Shown: positions 49,391 through 61,399 of the stretch, piece by piece | How the letters are laid out: every line of letters starts with the position of its first letter | How positions within the stretch are numbered: position 1 is the stretch's first letter | Assembly: GCA_019722365.1 (NCBI GenBank) | Contig: JADFUC010001373.1 | Location: forward strand, 186,001 to 250,000 | Direction: 5' to 3' | Length of the DNA: 64,000 nt | Source: Lithospermum erythrorhizon | Lineage: Eukaryota > Streptophyta > Magnoliopsida > Boraginales > Boraginaceae | Position numbers and translations under genes: made by a program | The notes under the pieces: model-generated | What the model was told of the DNA's origin: nothing | Database searches by the model: none | The model's input: only the letters and a program-made list of their open reading frames with translations

Positions 49391-50735
49391 TAAAATTCCT
49401 GCTTAATCCTTTTGGTGTGAAAGAAATGTGTGTAAATCTGTGTTAATGATGCTTTATATAGGATGATATAGTAGAAGTATGCTTAGCTAGTGTCCAATCA
49501 AAAATGTATGCTGAACTTGAATAAATATAATAATTTCATATCAAGAAGTGGAAGTTGATAAATTGCAGGTGGAGAATCTAAGATCATATGAATATTTGTT
49601 GATAAAATGGAGCTGATTTTAGCATTCCAATTAGGGATGACTGCAATTCGACACTCTGACACTGTTATCATTATTTTGATTGGTGGTTTATACTACCTGT
49701 CTACCTCCACTCGAAAAAGGTTGTACATTTTGATTTTCAAATGTCAAAATTAAAAAAAATGTTACGGAATTTGATGACACATGATTTAGTTTTGTACATT
49801 TAACCCATTATTAGGCAAATATTGAAACAATGAGAGGAAAAGTGAATCTCTTCATAGAGAGATTACTGTATCTATTTATAAAATTCAGTAAATTATTGTC
49901 AGAATCAAGTTGTTGTGATCTGATATTTTAGCTAAGTAAATAACATCTCAAATATTTGAAATACAAACAACCTAATTAATAGAAGATAAAATAACCATTG
50001 AATTTACAAAGCTAATCTAATCGACTGATGAGCTGGAGTTTGTTGCAATTTCAGCTGCAACTTCGGTCCTTGTAGATATGCCTTTACAAATATATCTCAT
50101 ATGCATGTTAAAGTTTGCACTTATAGAACTTTCTAATAATAATGTGTTTGAAAAGGCTGGCAACTGAAATGGAATTGATTTAAATATGATCTTCATGATC
50201 TTCCTGAATTCCCATTTGCAGCTAATAAACGGTTTTTTTTATTTAGTAATATTAACAGAAGCATTATATTGCTCAGAATTACTGACTATTAGTCAAGCAG
50301 TGTAAGTCATGTGATTCCACCTTCAGATTCCAGAGAAGGGGTAATAATACCGGTCCAATGACATTTCTAGATTTGTTCCTTTGTGAAAAAAGACATCTAG
50401 ATCTGTTAAATGATTCTAGTTATTGTCTATGGAGTAATAACCACTTCAAATTGAACATGTCAGCATGAAAAAATCAGTCTCTAGTGTGATATATTTATTA
50501 CAGAACACTGTCTTATGTGATATATGGATACAACATTTATAAGACCAAGGTTTTCCAGCATTTTATAAGATTTTCTTTGAACGATTCAATGTCAATCATG
50601 GACTTCATTTTTACCTGTTGGAAATTTAACATCAGATTGTTATATCTGTAGGAAGAATTGAAAACAATAGGCAAAGGGAAAATGCCCCAGAAAACAGCAT
50701 ATGCCAGGCTACTGTCTAAGGCTGCACATGCTTTG

Positions 50736-50945
50736 GCAGAGGGACAGAAGACTTGGAGGAGGCCCTTTTAAGCTTTTCTGAGTGTATAAATATTTCTTAA
50801 TGTCATTGGCTTGATTCTACTTTTAAAGCTTTGTTTGATTCTACTTAAGCTTTGTCTTTCTTTGATTCTACTTAAGCTTTGTCTTTCTTTGCTTTAGGGA
50901 CAGAAGGCTAGAATAAAGACTTGTGGGGTGGACCCCTTATGTGTC
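50736..50945 (+). repeat. duplicated exon piece and 27-bp minisatellite in the O-fucosyltransferase gene
   Basis: GGGACAGAAG...ACTTG...GGACCC-type sequence appears at 50739-50771 and again at 50896-50940. Between them a unit TTCTACTTAAGCTTTGTCTT is repeated about three times (50812-50895). The duplication lies exactly where the exon 2/exon 3 junction should be. Confidence 0.75.
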
Positions 50946-53575
50946 ACGTTAACACTTCTTGATTTCTCGTACAGCGTGACTGGAAACCCAGTGGTTATTT
51001 ATCTTTCTACCTCCATGTTTCTCATAACGTCATAATATGTGAATTTGGGTGCATCATAACCTGTGTCTTCAACTGATATTCGTTCTTTTCTTCCAGAAGG
51101 AAGTAATGGTTATATGATGGTTACTGCAAATGGAGGGATAAATCAGCAACGAGTAGCTGTAAGTTTTATCTAGTGTGGGTTATTTCTCTTCACTTGGTAC
51201 TTCGTATTTACTTTTCAATTTTCTTTCTGCTTTAACACATGTTTACTTGTATAACCTAGTGTGCTTCTTTGTCTATCAATAGATCTGCAATGCAGTTGCT
51301 GTTGCCAGATTACTGAATGCAACTCTTGTTCTTCCCAAATTTATGTATAGTACTGTATGGAAAGACGTGAGTCAATCTATCCATTTAACACTTCTCTCTA
51401 GTCACCATATTTTATAAATTATTTTTGTGGAAAGTTTCTTCTAGAATTTATTGTTTTACACATAAAGGAAAAACTTAATTTACAGATGGACTTGAAAATG
51501 ATTATACTATACTCTTGACACGTTAGTTATTGATGTTGCCACAACAATGGAGAATCTAAGATATGATCTTTCCCAAGGCTGACAGTAAGCTGGTGGCCTG
51601 TTTTGCAGATCAATTCGATATATATCAGGAGGAGCACTTTATTGAATTTCTGAGACCTGATATCCGAATAGTAAAGGAACTGCCGAAGGATTTGCAGTCA
51701 TTGGATTTAGATGCTGTTGGAAGTGTGGTGAGTTTTTTTTAACTCTCTTTTGTTTGTTTATTTTCTACTTGATTTCGTAAGTCACATATCTTATTGGCAT
51801 TAATTTTTTGGCCTTCTGATCCAGGTGACTGATGTAGATATTGTAAAAGAAGCCAAGCCTAGTTTTTACATGAAGCATATTCTTCCCATTTTACATAAAA
51901 ACAGAGTAGTCCATTTTGTTGGATTCGGGAATCGCTTGGCATCCGACCCAATACCATTTGAGTTGCAGGTACACATCTCCAATATGCATCCTTCAATTAT
52001 ATTCTTCTTTCCGGTTAGACTGTCATTTAGTTGCCCAGAATATTGTCACATGTTGCTACTCTTGAGTTTTGTGGTCGGTCACTTGAATCTCAGTTCCTAA
52101 TGTGAGAGCTTCATCTAGAGACTTCGGTGCAGGTGCAATTTTCATGCTCTGAGATTTATCCCCAAAATACAAGAAGCCGGTGCTCTACTTATCCAAAGAA
52201 TGCGCCAAAATTCTACGCTTCCAGCACCACTGGATCCTTACCTTGTTGGGCCATTTGCAGTATCAGCAATGAAAGGGGACAGGTCTAATGCAGAAAAAGG
52301 TTCAAAATACCTAGCATTACACTTAAGGTTTGAAATAGACATGGTGGCTCATTCATTATGTGAATTTGGTGGGGGTGAAGAAGAGAGACGGGAATTGCAA
52401 GCATACCGTGAAATTCATTTTCCTGCACTGGTGGAGCAGCAGAAGACAGAGAAGTATGTTCTATCCTTTCTTGTATTGTATGGCTAGTTATATAAAGGGG
52501 ATTACAGGCGGCCAAAACGTTTTTGTTGTCAGTTAGTTGCTGGCTTCTGGTTGATCAATATGTGTTTCTACATGCTGCCACAGGTTACCTTCACCAGAAC
52601 AACTTAAATCCGAAGGATTATGTCCACTGATGCCTGAGGAGACAGCACTGATGCTTGCTGCACTTGGTTTTAATCGTGGGACACACATTGGCAAAGTGCC
52701 TGGGGATTTATGCGGGGAGGCAAGATTGTCAGCCTTAACTACCCTATTTCCAAATCTCGTCACAAAAGAAAGCTTGCTTTCTTCGACTGAAATGGAACCA
52801 TTCAAAAACTTCTCTTCCCAGGTGAAATTGCACTTTCCATGTTCACTATTTTATTGGCTTGTATGATTGCAATTTCCATACCCACTAGTAGGTTATGCAG
52901 TTCAGATTATTTGCAGCCCATCATATTCATTATAGAAAATTTGCTTTCATTCTTCATCCTAAACTTGTGATATTGTTATAGTTAGCCTAAGACGGCCTAA
53001 CTCAGCAATGATCAAAATCTATTAGCACCTTATTTATTATCACTTATTTCTCTTATTTTTTATTTACTTTTAGCTTTGATTAAACAAAGATGGATAGCGT
53101 TTACAAGTTATAAGACTCCATATGATGCTCTTTTGTTGATTTTTTTAAGAACTTCCTTTTATTGACTTAAGAATTAAGATACCTCTGTTAGGTAAACTTT
53201 TTAGCTCATGTGATCTGATAAGGTACAATATTCGTTGTTCAGTTAGCTGCTCTGGATTTCATAGGCTGTGGCGCTTCTGACCTTTTTGCAATGACAGACT
53301 CGGGGAGTCAATTCTCATCCCTGGTGTCCGGTTACCGGATATATTATGGTTCTGGCAAAATGCCAACAATACGACCAAATAAACGAAGACTTGCTGATAT
53401 ATTTGTAAAGAACGACTCCATGCAATGGGCGGTATTCGAGAAAAGAATGAGGAAGGCTGTTAGGCAAAATAAGCGTGTATTTTCGCGGCCAGTTGGCCGG
53501 AGTGTGTACAGATATCCACGGTGCCGTGCATGTATGTGCAATAGAGACGATGAAGATAGGCGTCAGCGTCACTAG

Positions 53576-54333
53576 GTTGGTAGATCCTGGAGAAATTTGG
53601 CTCCATGTCTGTTATGTACCATCAATTCTTGGTTCATTGATCTGTGGGTTTGTACCATCCATCCACTGCCATTGTACAATAGATAAGGAGTATTGTATCT
53701 TCATTAATTATATTTGGTCATTAGGAAAGCTCCCCTTGGGGCCTCCTACCTAGATAAGGAATTCATGGACATTTAATATGTTCATCACATAATTTTTTTT
53801 ATTAATGTAAGAATGAGTATTGTTTTCTACATTCAAAGAGTTGCTCTTTAAGGCGATGTGAATTAGATTCCTTTTAGATTATATCTATAAATTACTTTCT
53901 GGCATTTTTCAAAGCCATCTCTCAACCAAGGGAACCATGATATCAAGAATGTGAACTTTCCACAATGATCCATAGGCTCTCCTACATACAATGATGCATA
54001 TTTCCACAATTTTAAATCAGAGGTGATTGGGAAGATGAAGAAATGGTATTTGTGGGACTCCGACGATAAAAACATATGTTTCAGATGTGAGTTTTCCATG
54101 TTTGAAGCCGATTTCTGCACAACAAAGTCAACCTAAGACGAGCACACAGATACATGAGGGTTTAAGTGGCTCGATCGATGAAAAACCACATCAACATCTA
54201 AGAAAAACTCTAGGCTAAGCAGAGAACTGATGGTCTTGCTTTTTGTACAACAAGCCAATGTTACAGACAACAGCGCATTTAAATGTTCCGAGGCAATTTG
54301 ACAGCATGCTTCATGCCCTCGACGTAACCATTG
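53576..54333. other. 3' flanks of convergent O-fucosyltransferase and EBS genes
   Basis: No further gene or repeat recognised. Must contain both 3' untranslated regions. Confidence 0.5.
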
Positions 54334-57300
54334 CTACCTCTTCTGCCGCTTTGGAAGCATCTGAAAGAGGCACGCAAGGAGAATCAGGGGACATATAACT
54401 ATAAATGTAGATCCACAAAAACAAAATTTAAGACTTTCCTCAATACGAGAGAGGGGCTTAAAGTTCAGATGAGGGATTCATAAAAAGGACACACGAGTTG
54501 AAATGTCTCAGGTCACAGCAGATAAATACTAACAAGTGTGCTGCGACATCAATAGATCACATAAGACTTAGAGTTAAAGTTACAAGAGAGTATATTTGCA
54601 ATACTTTTTTTTGGACTCGAATCCGGACCTCGTCTTTGAGAGTAATATCTCGTGACCACTAGACCAACCCTAGTGGTTGGCATATTTGCAAAACTAGCTA
54701 TTATTCATAAATATATCTTCCTCCTATGGATGAAATGGACCAAGATCACTGAATAGGGTCGTGATTGGTAGAATTATACACTGATGCAAACAATCTTCTG
54801 CTACTTAAACATCAACTACCACCCAAAGCTGAACATTATTATCATTACATTTAGTTAGAAATAAACAGCTACTTTACGATTGCACTTGCTATCAAATAAC
54901 CAAGTGACAATCTCAAGTAGACTACAGATCGTCAGCAATATGTCCTATAGTCAATCAAATGGAAATTGAGGACTCAGCAATAAACTATTGGTACATCCTA
55001 TTTAGTTATGAAGCTGTTTTAAGTGACTAACAGCTCACTCCCAAACGATTAAAATGCTACACAGTGAAACAATATGACCCATAAATAAATAACACCAGAA
55101 GTCCGAAGTCGATTTGAAATATCTTGTCTTATACAAAGATCAAACGAATCTGAAGCTTCAATGCTAATGCTGGCACATTCGCAAAACATCCAGCTAAAGC
55201 AGGTGATTCATTTATCTGAATAACCAAGAATCATAATTTCCCAATTTCATACTACTAAACAGATATCGAAGTCATGCATGCTACACCATCAACAATGAAG
55301 TTGCAATGAGATATATGAAAAGGGAAACTAATTCCAACCAGACTTTAGTTCCTTCCCTCCATTTAATTTTTGTTGACGCAGTTTGATTTTGCAAAAACGC
55401 TGATGTTAATTGGTTCACTTAGTTTATCCGTGTTTTTATAACCTTGATTTATCATTAAAAAGAGGAAACTACATTTTAGGGAAAAGTATATTGTATTAGT
55501 ATGAAAGGTAGAAGTGAAAAATAGAAACTACAAAAACAGAAAGAGCTTAGTATTTCAAAACAAAAAAGATTAAGTGGCATGCCCTAGTAGAGAAGGGAGT
55601 ATAATATGCTTGCCACTTCAGGAACAGATCAGAGCCCTGAAGAAAACAAATTACCTTGCCGTTACTCATTGGAGAGGACGATAAAGGCTTCTTTGGGGGG
55701 TCATCGGATGCACATTCAGTGCAAATGAAATGCTCTAGGACCTTTGCTTGATCAATTGTCATCTCCATACAAGCTGGATGATACCTACCAAAACCATGGA
55801 ATACAATCTTGAAAAGTGTTTATAGTGATATTTCCTAGCAATCTTATGTAGAAAACATATGTAAGAATAACCTCCAAGTGTAATATTTTGATCGATTTTG
55901 TTTTTTTATCAATCTCAAGTGTTTCATGCTTCAACATTGAAGTCGAAACAATATAACAGTATTTTGCACTAGTCAGTTTGCATATCTGAAAGCTGTGAGA
56001 AAATATGTTCTAGTTTAAATACATATGTATTTCTCAAAGAAACTCCACATAATTAGCAATATGATACCAGGATACCTTGCCATAAATGTTACAACAAAAT
56101 AATGCAGAAATTTTAGAAGGAAAACTTTAATAGTTAAATCAGTTAATTAGGATCTAAGTAGTAATAAAAAAATAGGAAAGATTTTGTTCCTCAACTATGA
56201 TTCGTGTGGAACATGGTGAATTTCATAGACAATCACATTAAAGATTAACTATACTCACTTTTCTATCATGTGAATCAATTCAAAACATAAAATTGGTACT
56301 GATTTACGATTTACAATTGAGTTTGAAAGACCCAGGCTGTAACTTTGATCCAAACTAGGCCTGAAGTTTCAGATCATCAGCTCGGCTCAGGCAACGTTCT
56401 AATAGAATACACTAGCAGTTGTTTTATTCAGGCTCAGATATCTGAGGTTCAGCCGGAAGTTCACCAAACTTGAATACTCATACCAGGTTTCATATTATTG
56501 GCTCATTTACTTGTTTGAGACCAGCATCCCAGAAGCCCCTTAAGAAGTCAATTCACCGGAACTTTGAATCGTAAAACAATTTTCCTTAATACACTCTTGC
56601 ACTAATTGAAGTATCACCAATGCATGTGTTCTTGAAGCAATCTTCACCAGAGAAAAGGAAATCCTAATGGTCTAAAAAGCTACACCAAAGAAATAACATA
56701 GGGGATTCACCACCCCTTCAATCAAAAGCTACACATCATCCTATGAACAACTTAGTTGAAAAGAAGTGCACTTTTAGCTACTTACAGAATCAGCTCTACA
56801 TTCCAAAATGAAGTAAATATATATACAAGAGAAGGTTGTGATACCAGTCTTTGCACTCGTCGCATTGTACCATCAAATCATCTGGATTATATGGCATCTC
56901 ACATTTGCAATACCTTCACATACGTCCAAAAGAGAAAACCGTCTTAGTAACTCAGTGTGACATGATAATAGAAACTCAGACCAAACCACTGCAAAAAACT
57001 CACACAGCAACACGGTCAGGAATAAAGGCACCAGTTGCCGCTTTGTACTCAAATCTGCAGTAGTAATCTTCTGGCCCAACATTTTCCAGCTTGGTGTAGT
57101 TCTTGAAGGAGTGAACAATGCATTTTCCCTCAATGGTGTTAGCACTCTGAACATCAAAATGGTCAGAGAGGAACAGTTCCTTTACCCCATGGAACTGTCT
57201 CCTGCCACCAATGGACTCCTCAGGCCTGTAGTACCATCTCACCCGTACCTTCACATTGTTCCGATTGTCTGCCTCAATCTTTTCAACACGTGCCACATAT

Positions 57301-58534
57301 GGTGCCTTGTCACTTTCAGAAGGTTTCATCAAAACACAATCACCGGCTTTAGGTTTCAAAAAAGACATCCGTAAACAAGTGTCAGTTAGTTGTAATAATA
57401 ATAATACAATTAGTTCCATACTCATTCTTTCAAGCAACAAATAAAAAAGTGCCAAAAATTACAGAGAACAGAAACAATAGTCAATCTAATATGGTATATC
57501 AGCTGCAACGTTGCCCCACTTCTACCTTGATATCATATCTATAGTGCGGTGAAAAGGCTGTATAAGTTCTTGGGGACTCAGAATCAAAACAATCGCTGCA
57601 TCATAAATAATTTCACTTTGAAATACAAGTTCTGCTCTTATTAAATGAAATCAAAACTCAAATGATGGATTTCCACATTGCTAAGTATGAGTACAAACAT
57701 TACAGCGCATCAAGAGACAAAACAAACAAATTTACACAACTCCCTAACATAAACATCAAATTCTTCTCTTCAAATCCTTAATCAAACAAACATAAAAGAC
57801 AACAAAATTGCGGAAATCTCCTAGCTAGATCCTCATCTACCAACAAACAAGCAAATACCTCAACATGCACACCCAAATTCCACATTCCTAAATCTCAAAA
57901 TTCAACAAGCTCAAACCCCAGCTGGAAAAACCACAATTCAACAACTATCCATCGCCAATTGTCCAAGAATACTACATTACAATTCAAAAAGACAACTTCT
58001 TGACACAAAAAAATTAACACTTGAGTTCTCGACATAAAGCAACAAATAAGAAAATGCATCAATGCACACCCACATTCCACATTCCAAAATTTTAACAACC
58101 AGCAAGCTTAAAATCCAGGTGCAAAAACCACATTTTATCAACTACCCATGAACATTTGTCCAAGAATACTACACTACAACTCAAAAAGACTTAACATTTT
58201 GACACACAAAAAAAAAATTAACAATTGACATATAGCAACACATAAGCAAATGCCTCAATGCACACCCACATTCCACATTCCAAAATTTCAACAACCATCA
58301 AACGTAAACCCCAGCTGCAAAAACCACATTTTAACAACTACCCATCAACACTTGTCCAAAAGGGCTCCACAAAATTTTATAAAGACAACATTTTGACACA
58401 AAAAAACCAGCGGTTCACATATAAAAACATAGTCTTTAAACTCAAAAAAGAGATGATATACCTCTGACAATTTTGTTGGTCCCTCTTATTGTATAGGTAT
58501 CCAAGTCCCTTTTTCCAGGTCTGGTTTTAGCCAT
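54334..58534 (-). CDS. EBS: EBS/SHL-type BAH-PHD chromatin reader
   Basis: EBS and SHL read histone H3 methyl marks (BAH for H3K27me3, PHD for H3K4me2/3) and repress flowering genes in the nucleus. Minus-strand exons: 58462-58534, 57004-57346, 56845-56913, 55655-55784, 54334-54360. Phases agree, giving 213 residues (Arabidopsis EBS is slightly longer). N-terminus [20 protein letters not shown]. The BAH domain (about 25-140) has [39 protein letters not shown] and [19 protein letters not shown]. The PHD finger (about 141-190) has [25 protein letters not shown] and HFICTEC, so the Cys4-His-Cys3 ligands are present. The C-terminus is basic (LPKRQKR). EBS is favoured over SHL by overall similarity from memory. 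A tRNA-derived retroposon sits in the last intron. Confidence 0.93.
54602..54681 (-). mobile_element. tRNA-derived retroposon (SINE or tRNA retropseudogene) in EBS intron 4
   Basis: On the minus strand it begins GGGTTGGTCTAGTGGTCAC, with a pol III A box (TGGTCTAGTGG). It has a B box (GGATTCGAGTCC) about 30 nt on and ends in a poly(A) run. It is flanked by perfect 10-bp target duplications ATATTTGCAA (54592-54601 and 54682-54691). The length of 80 bp means little beyond the tRNA-related head and tail is present. Confidence 0.85.
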
Positions 58535-59440
58535 CAAGAATCACTCAAATTGGGTCCAAAAACAAATCTTTTTTGCTTTTTTTCTTATTATATATATACA
58601 ATGAGTGATTGAGAGAAATGGGTTATATCTAAATCTAAATATGCAAATGGATACAGATTGGATGATATTTATGAATGTTTAACTAAGGAAATATATGAGG
58701 AAAATAGGGAGGAAATCTAGGTGCATTGCTTTAGGGTTCTTGTAGATTTTGAGGGAGAAAAATTGGGGATTTTTGAGTAAAATGAGTGGATTATTTTGGG
58801 GTGAAAATTATTTGGAAAGTAAGTGAAAACCCTAGCCTTGTTTATTTCTTAGGTGGGGTGGTTGGGTGGATGGAGCCGAGCGGGGGGATAAGAGGGAGTG
58901 GAAACTAAAACTTCTACTTCCTCAAACACTACGCTTATAAATAGGGGCTAAAATAATAATTTCCCACCATATTTTTTACAATTTCGGTATGCTGATAGTG
59001 GGTCGGTGGTTGCACACACCTCTTACTCCACTAATGCTATCAGCACACTCTAACAATATCAAAAATAAGTATGAAATAACTATTTTACCCCCTCTATTTG
59101 TAAGTGTAGTATTTGAAAATGTTTCATTAAGCATAAAATAGTCATTTCCATAATTTTTAACACTGTTTGGGTATGCTTTTAGTCCCACTTGAGTGCAGTT
59201 GGGCAACACTATTTTGAACACTTCTATAATAGTCACTACAGTTCATTTTGATTGAAGTTTTTATTTTTTGGCTTAATTTCGAGTCAATCTATAAGCACAT
59301 TGAAACAGTGTTGAAAATATATAAAATGACTATTTTGTCCCTAAGTGAAGCTTCATCAACACTACACTTACAAATAGGGTAGGTTAAAATAATAATTTCA
59401 TGCCTGTTTTTTTACTATTTGGACGTGCTTTGAGCAGCCA
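58535..59440. repeat. EBS upstream region with foldback and direct repeats
   Basis: About 58918-58995 and 59346-59430 share CTTATAAATAGG/CTTACAAATAGG and TAAAATAATAATTTC in direct orientation. The segments around 59100-59180 (AGTGTAGTATTTGAAAATG) and 59290-59370 are partly inverted copies of each other. This looks like nested decayed MITEs. The EBS promoter lies in its left part. Confidence 0.55.
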
Positions 59441-60551
59441 TGCTTAATTTAGTCTTGCACCGTACTATAAAGTCCTACAAATAAGGGATTCTACTTTTTA
59501 TCTTTTTCAATTGAGGACATAACTATCGATCTTTTGAAATGAGGACTGAACATTCAAATACCCCCATGAATTTCATTTTTAAAAAGGGCATATTCGACAA
59601 TACACAATAAATCATATTTTAGGACAAATTTTGTAATATATAAAAATATGGGCTATTTTCAGTAAAATTAAAAATATTGAATAAAACATTAAAAGATTAA
59701 TAATTAATAAGTAATAATCACTAATCAATAAATTTAAAAATCCCTAACCCCCACCCCTCCCCCACCACCCCAATACCCCCGCTCACCCTCTTCAATCCCT
59801 TCCCGCCTCGTGAATATCCATCCCAAGTTCAAAACTATTAGTAGTTGTCATCCGCCCAGAAACTCCACCGCCGCCGCCTACTCCTAGCTACTCTGTCATT
59901 ACCATCCAAACCGCCACAAATCTTCACAATCTACCAGTTCATCTTGAGCAATCTTCAACTCCAAAAATCGACTGAGCCAACTTAACTCGTCACTTTTAAT
60001 TCTTAACTCTTCCTTACCTACTAATCGGGTTTCATAGGGCCGCCACTTCTTTTTTATGTGCGATGAACAAGTATGCTGGACGGCTGCTGGGCCTGAGAAG
60101 AAGGGTATTTATTTTTTATTAATTACTCCCTCCATCCTAAATTGTTTGGGAGGTTTACCCAAAATAGAATTTTCATAAATGGTTCCTACTTTGACCAAAT
60201 AGTTAGTAATGGAGATGAGGAAAAATATTCCTCACAGAGACATTTAAATTTGCATAAAAACTCAGAGTCAAATTCCTAACAAAATAGATCAGAGGAGTAA
60301 TATTTTTAAATTTCATAAAAATAACTCACATCTTTATCAATTATAAAATTTGCCCGCAAAATCTAATTCTCAGTGTGATTCCAGATTTGGTCTTTTTTAA
60401 AAATGAAATTCAGGGGGCAATTTGAAATAATGAATGTTCAATCTTTGATTTGAAAAGATAAATAGTTTGGGCTCTCATTTGAAAAGATGAAAAGTATAGT
60501 CCCTTATTTATAAGCGTTTTAATAGTTCGGGAGGTAAGACGAAATTAAGCC
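59441..60551. mobile_element. non-autonomous DNA transposon with long terminal inverted repeats
   Basis: Both ends carry an imperfect inverted repeat of about 140 bp. Left: TGCTTAATTTAGTCTTGC, then AAATAAGGGA, then TTGAACATTCAAA-like, then TGAATTTCATTTTTAAAAA. Right end in complement: GGCTTAATTTCGTCTTAC followed by the same series. I see no transposase. The flanks show no clear target duplication. A Stowaway MITE (60126-60297) is inserted in it. The interior has a C-rich stretch (59745-59900). Confidence 0.7.
60126..60297. mobile_element. Stowaway-like MITE nested in the long-TIR element
   Basis: Begins CTCCCTCCATCCTAAATTGT and ends GATCAGAGGAG, flanked by TA. The inverted match of the ends is short but of the Stowaway type. 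Confidence 0.65.
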
Positions 60552-60744
60552 TTATTTTTTCCGTGTCAACATTTGATGATCAGTTTTTTTATTTAAAAAA
60601 TACAAATTCGATATCATATGATTGCTTTTAAAAAATATTTTTATAATATTTTCATGTTAAACTTTTTACCTTTGTCGTTTTTAATGATGCCAAACCAAAC
60701 AAACCAAAATTGAGGTTGACTATATGAATATGACGTCTCCAATC

Positions 60745-61125
60745 AATCATGTATTGGTCATCCTTTTATTAAGCCCACAAAATCTAGGTCATTCGATATA
60801 GTTTGTCCAGCCCATCTCCGGTCTACATTTGCCTCTACGTCCATTTGTGAATATCATAGCTTCACATCTTCTGGTGCATCTACTAGACGTCTTCTTACAT
60901 GGCCATACAATCTCAAACAATTCTCCCATAATTTTTCCTCAATTGGGGCAACCCCACTTTCTCGTGGATAACTTCATTAATTTTGTCTTTGCGTATAACT
61001 CCACATAGCCCTCTTGACATTCTTATCTTTGTTATCGACATCTTTTGGATATGTTGATCTTTCAAAAGACCAACATTCTGATCCATATAACATAACTGGT
61101 ATTATTGCCAACTTACCATTTTTAA
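60745..61125 (-). pseudogene. LINE (L1-type) reverse transcriptase C-terminal fragment
   Basis: Read on the minus strand from 61120: VMLYGSECWSFERSTYPKD, then NVKRAMWSYTQRQN, NEVIHEKVGVAPIEEKLWEN, and RLYGHVRRRLVDAP. These match the conserved tail of plant L1-like RT proteins (the MLYGSECW and RRLVDAP blocks). Stops and a shift are present. Only this tail remains. Confidence 0.75.
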
Positions 61126-61127
61126 TA

Positions 61128-61375
61128 CTCCCTCCATTCCTAATTACTTGATCATGTAACTTAAAACTATTTTATTAAGTATCTAATTCATTTTACTATT
61201 TTCAAGGAGATATAAAAATTAGTGTAATGAAAATAAGAATATTATAAAATAAAGTAATGATGCTGAATTTTTTTTAAAAGTGCAAAGCAAATAGTTACAT
61301 TGAAAGAGTAAACCATCAAGTAAAAATGAACAAGATTTTTTTGCTGTATGATCAAGTAATTAGGAACGGAAGGAG
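61128..61375. mobile_element. Stowaway MITE with well-preserved ends
   Basis: The ends CTCCCTCCATTCCTAATTAC and (complement of the right end) CTCCTTCCGTTCCTAATTAC match over about 28 bp and are flanked by TA duplications (61126-61127, 61376-61377). It is 248 bp, AT-rich and non-coding. Confidence 0.9.
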
Positions 61376-61399
61376 TAATCATTATAGGAATTTTATTTT

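Larger units (their letters stand above)
48756..53575 (+). pseudogene. O-fucosyltransferase family gene, damaged in its 5' third
   Basis: Plant GT106/O-fucosyltransferase-like type II Golgi protein. Exons: 48756-49065, 50652 to about 50750, about 50912-50993, 51097-51158, 51283-51370, 51609-51727, 51825-51968, 52119-52453, 52584-52821, 53243-53575. Exons 4-10 join in phase with family blocks VTANGGINQQRVA, RLLNATLVLPKFMYSTVWKD, SFYMKHILPILHKNRVVHF, RCRCNFHALRFIPKIQEAGA, ALHLRFEIDMVAHSLCEFGG, FAMTDSGSQFSSLVSGYRIY and GKMPTIRPNKRR. The membrane anchor (LVALVVVFFCVNWWML) is in exon 1. Breaks: the ATG at 48756 is out of frame with the anchor (TGA at 48879). Exon 2 runs into TAA at 50769 with no GT donor at its expected end. 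Exon 3 has an in-frame TGA at 50960. Probably a pseudogene or an allele with assembly errors; a shorter product from a later ATG is possible. Confidence 0.75.

Noticed and set aside
53315..53572. minus-strand open frames opposite the last O-fucosyltransferase exon
   Set aside because: Plus strand encodes well-conserved family residues; the antisense frames have none.
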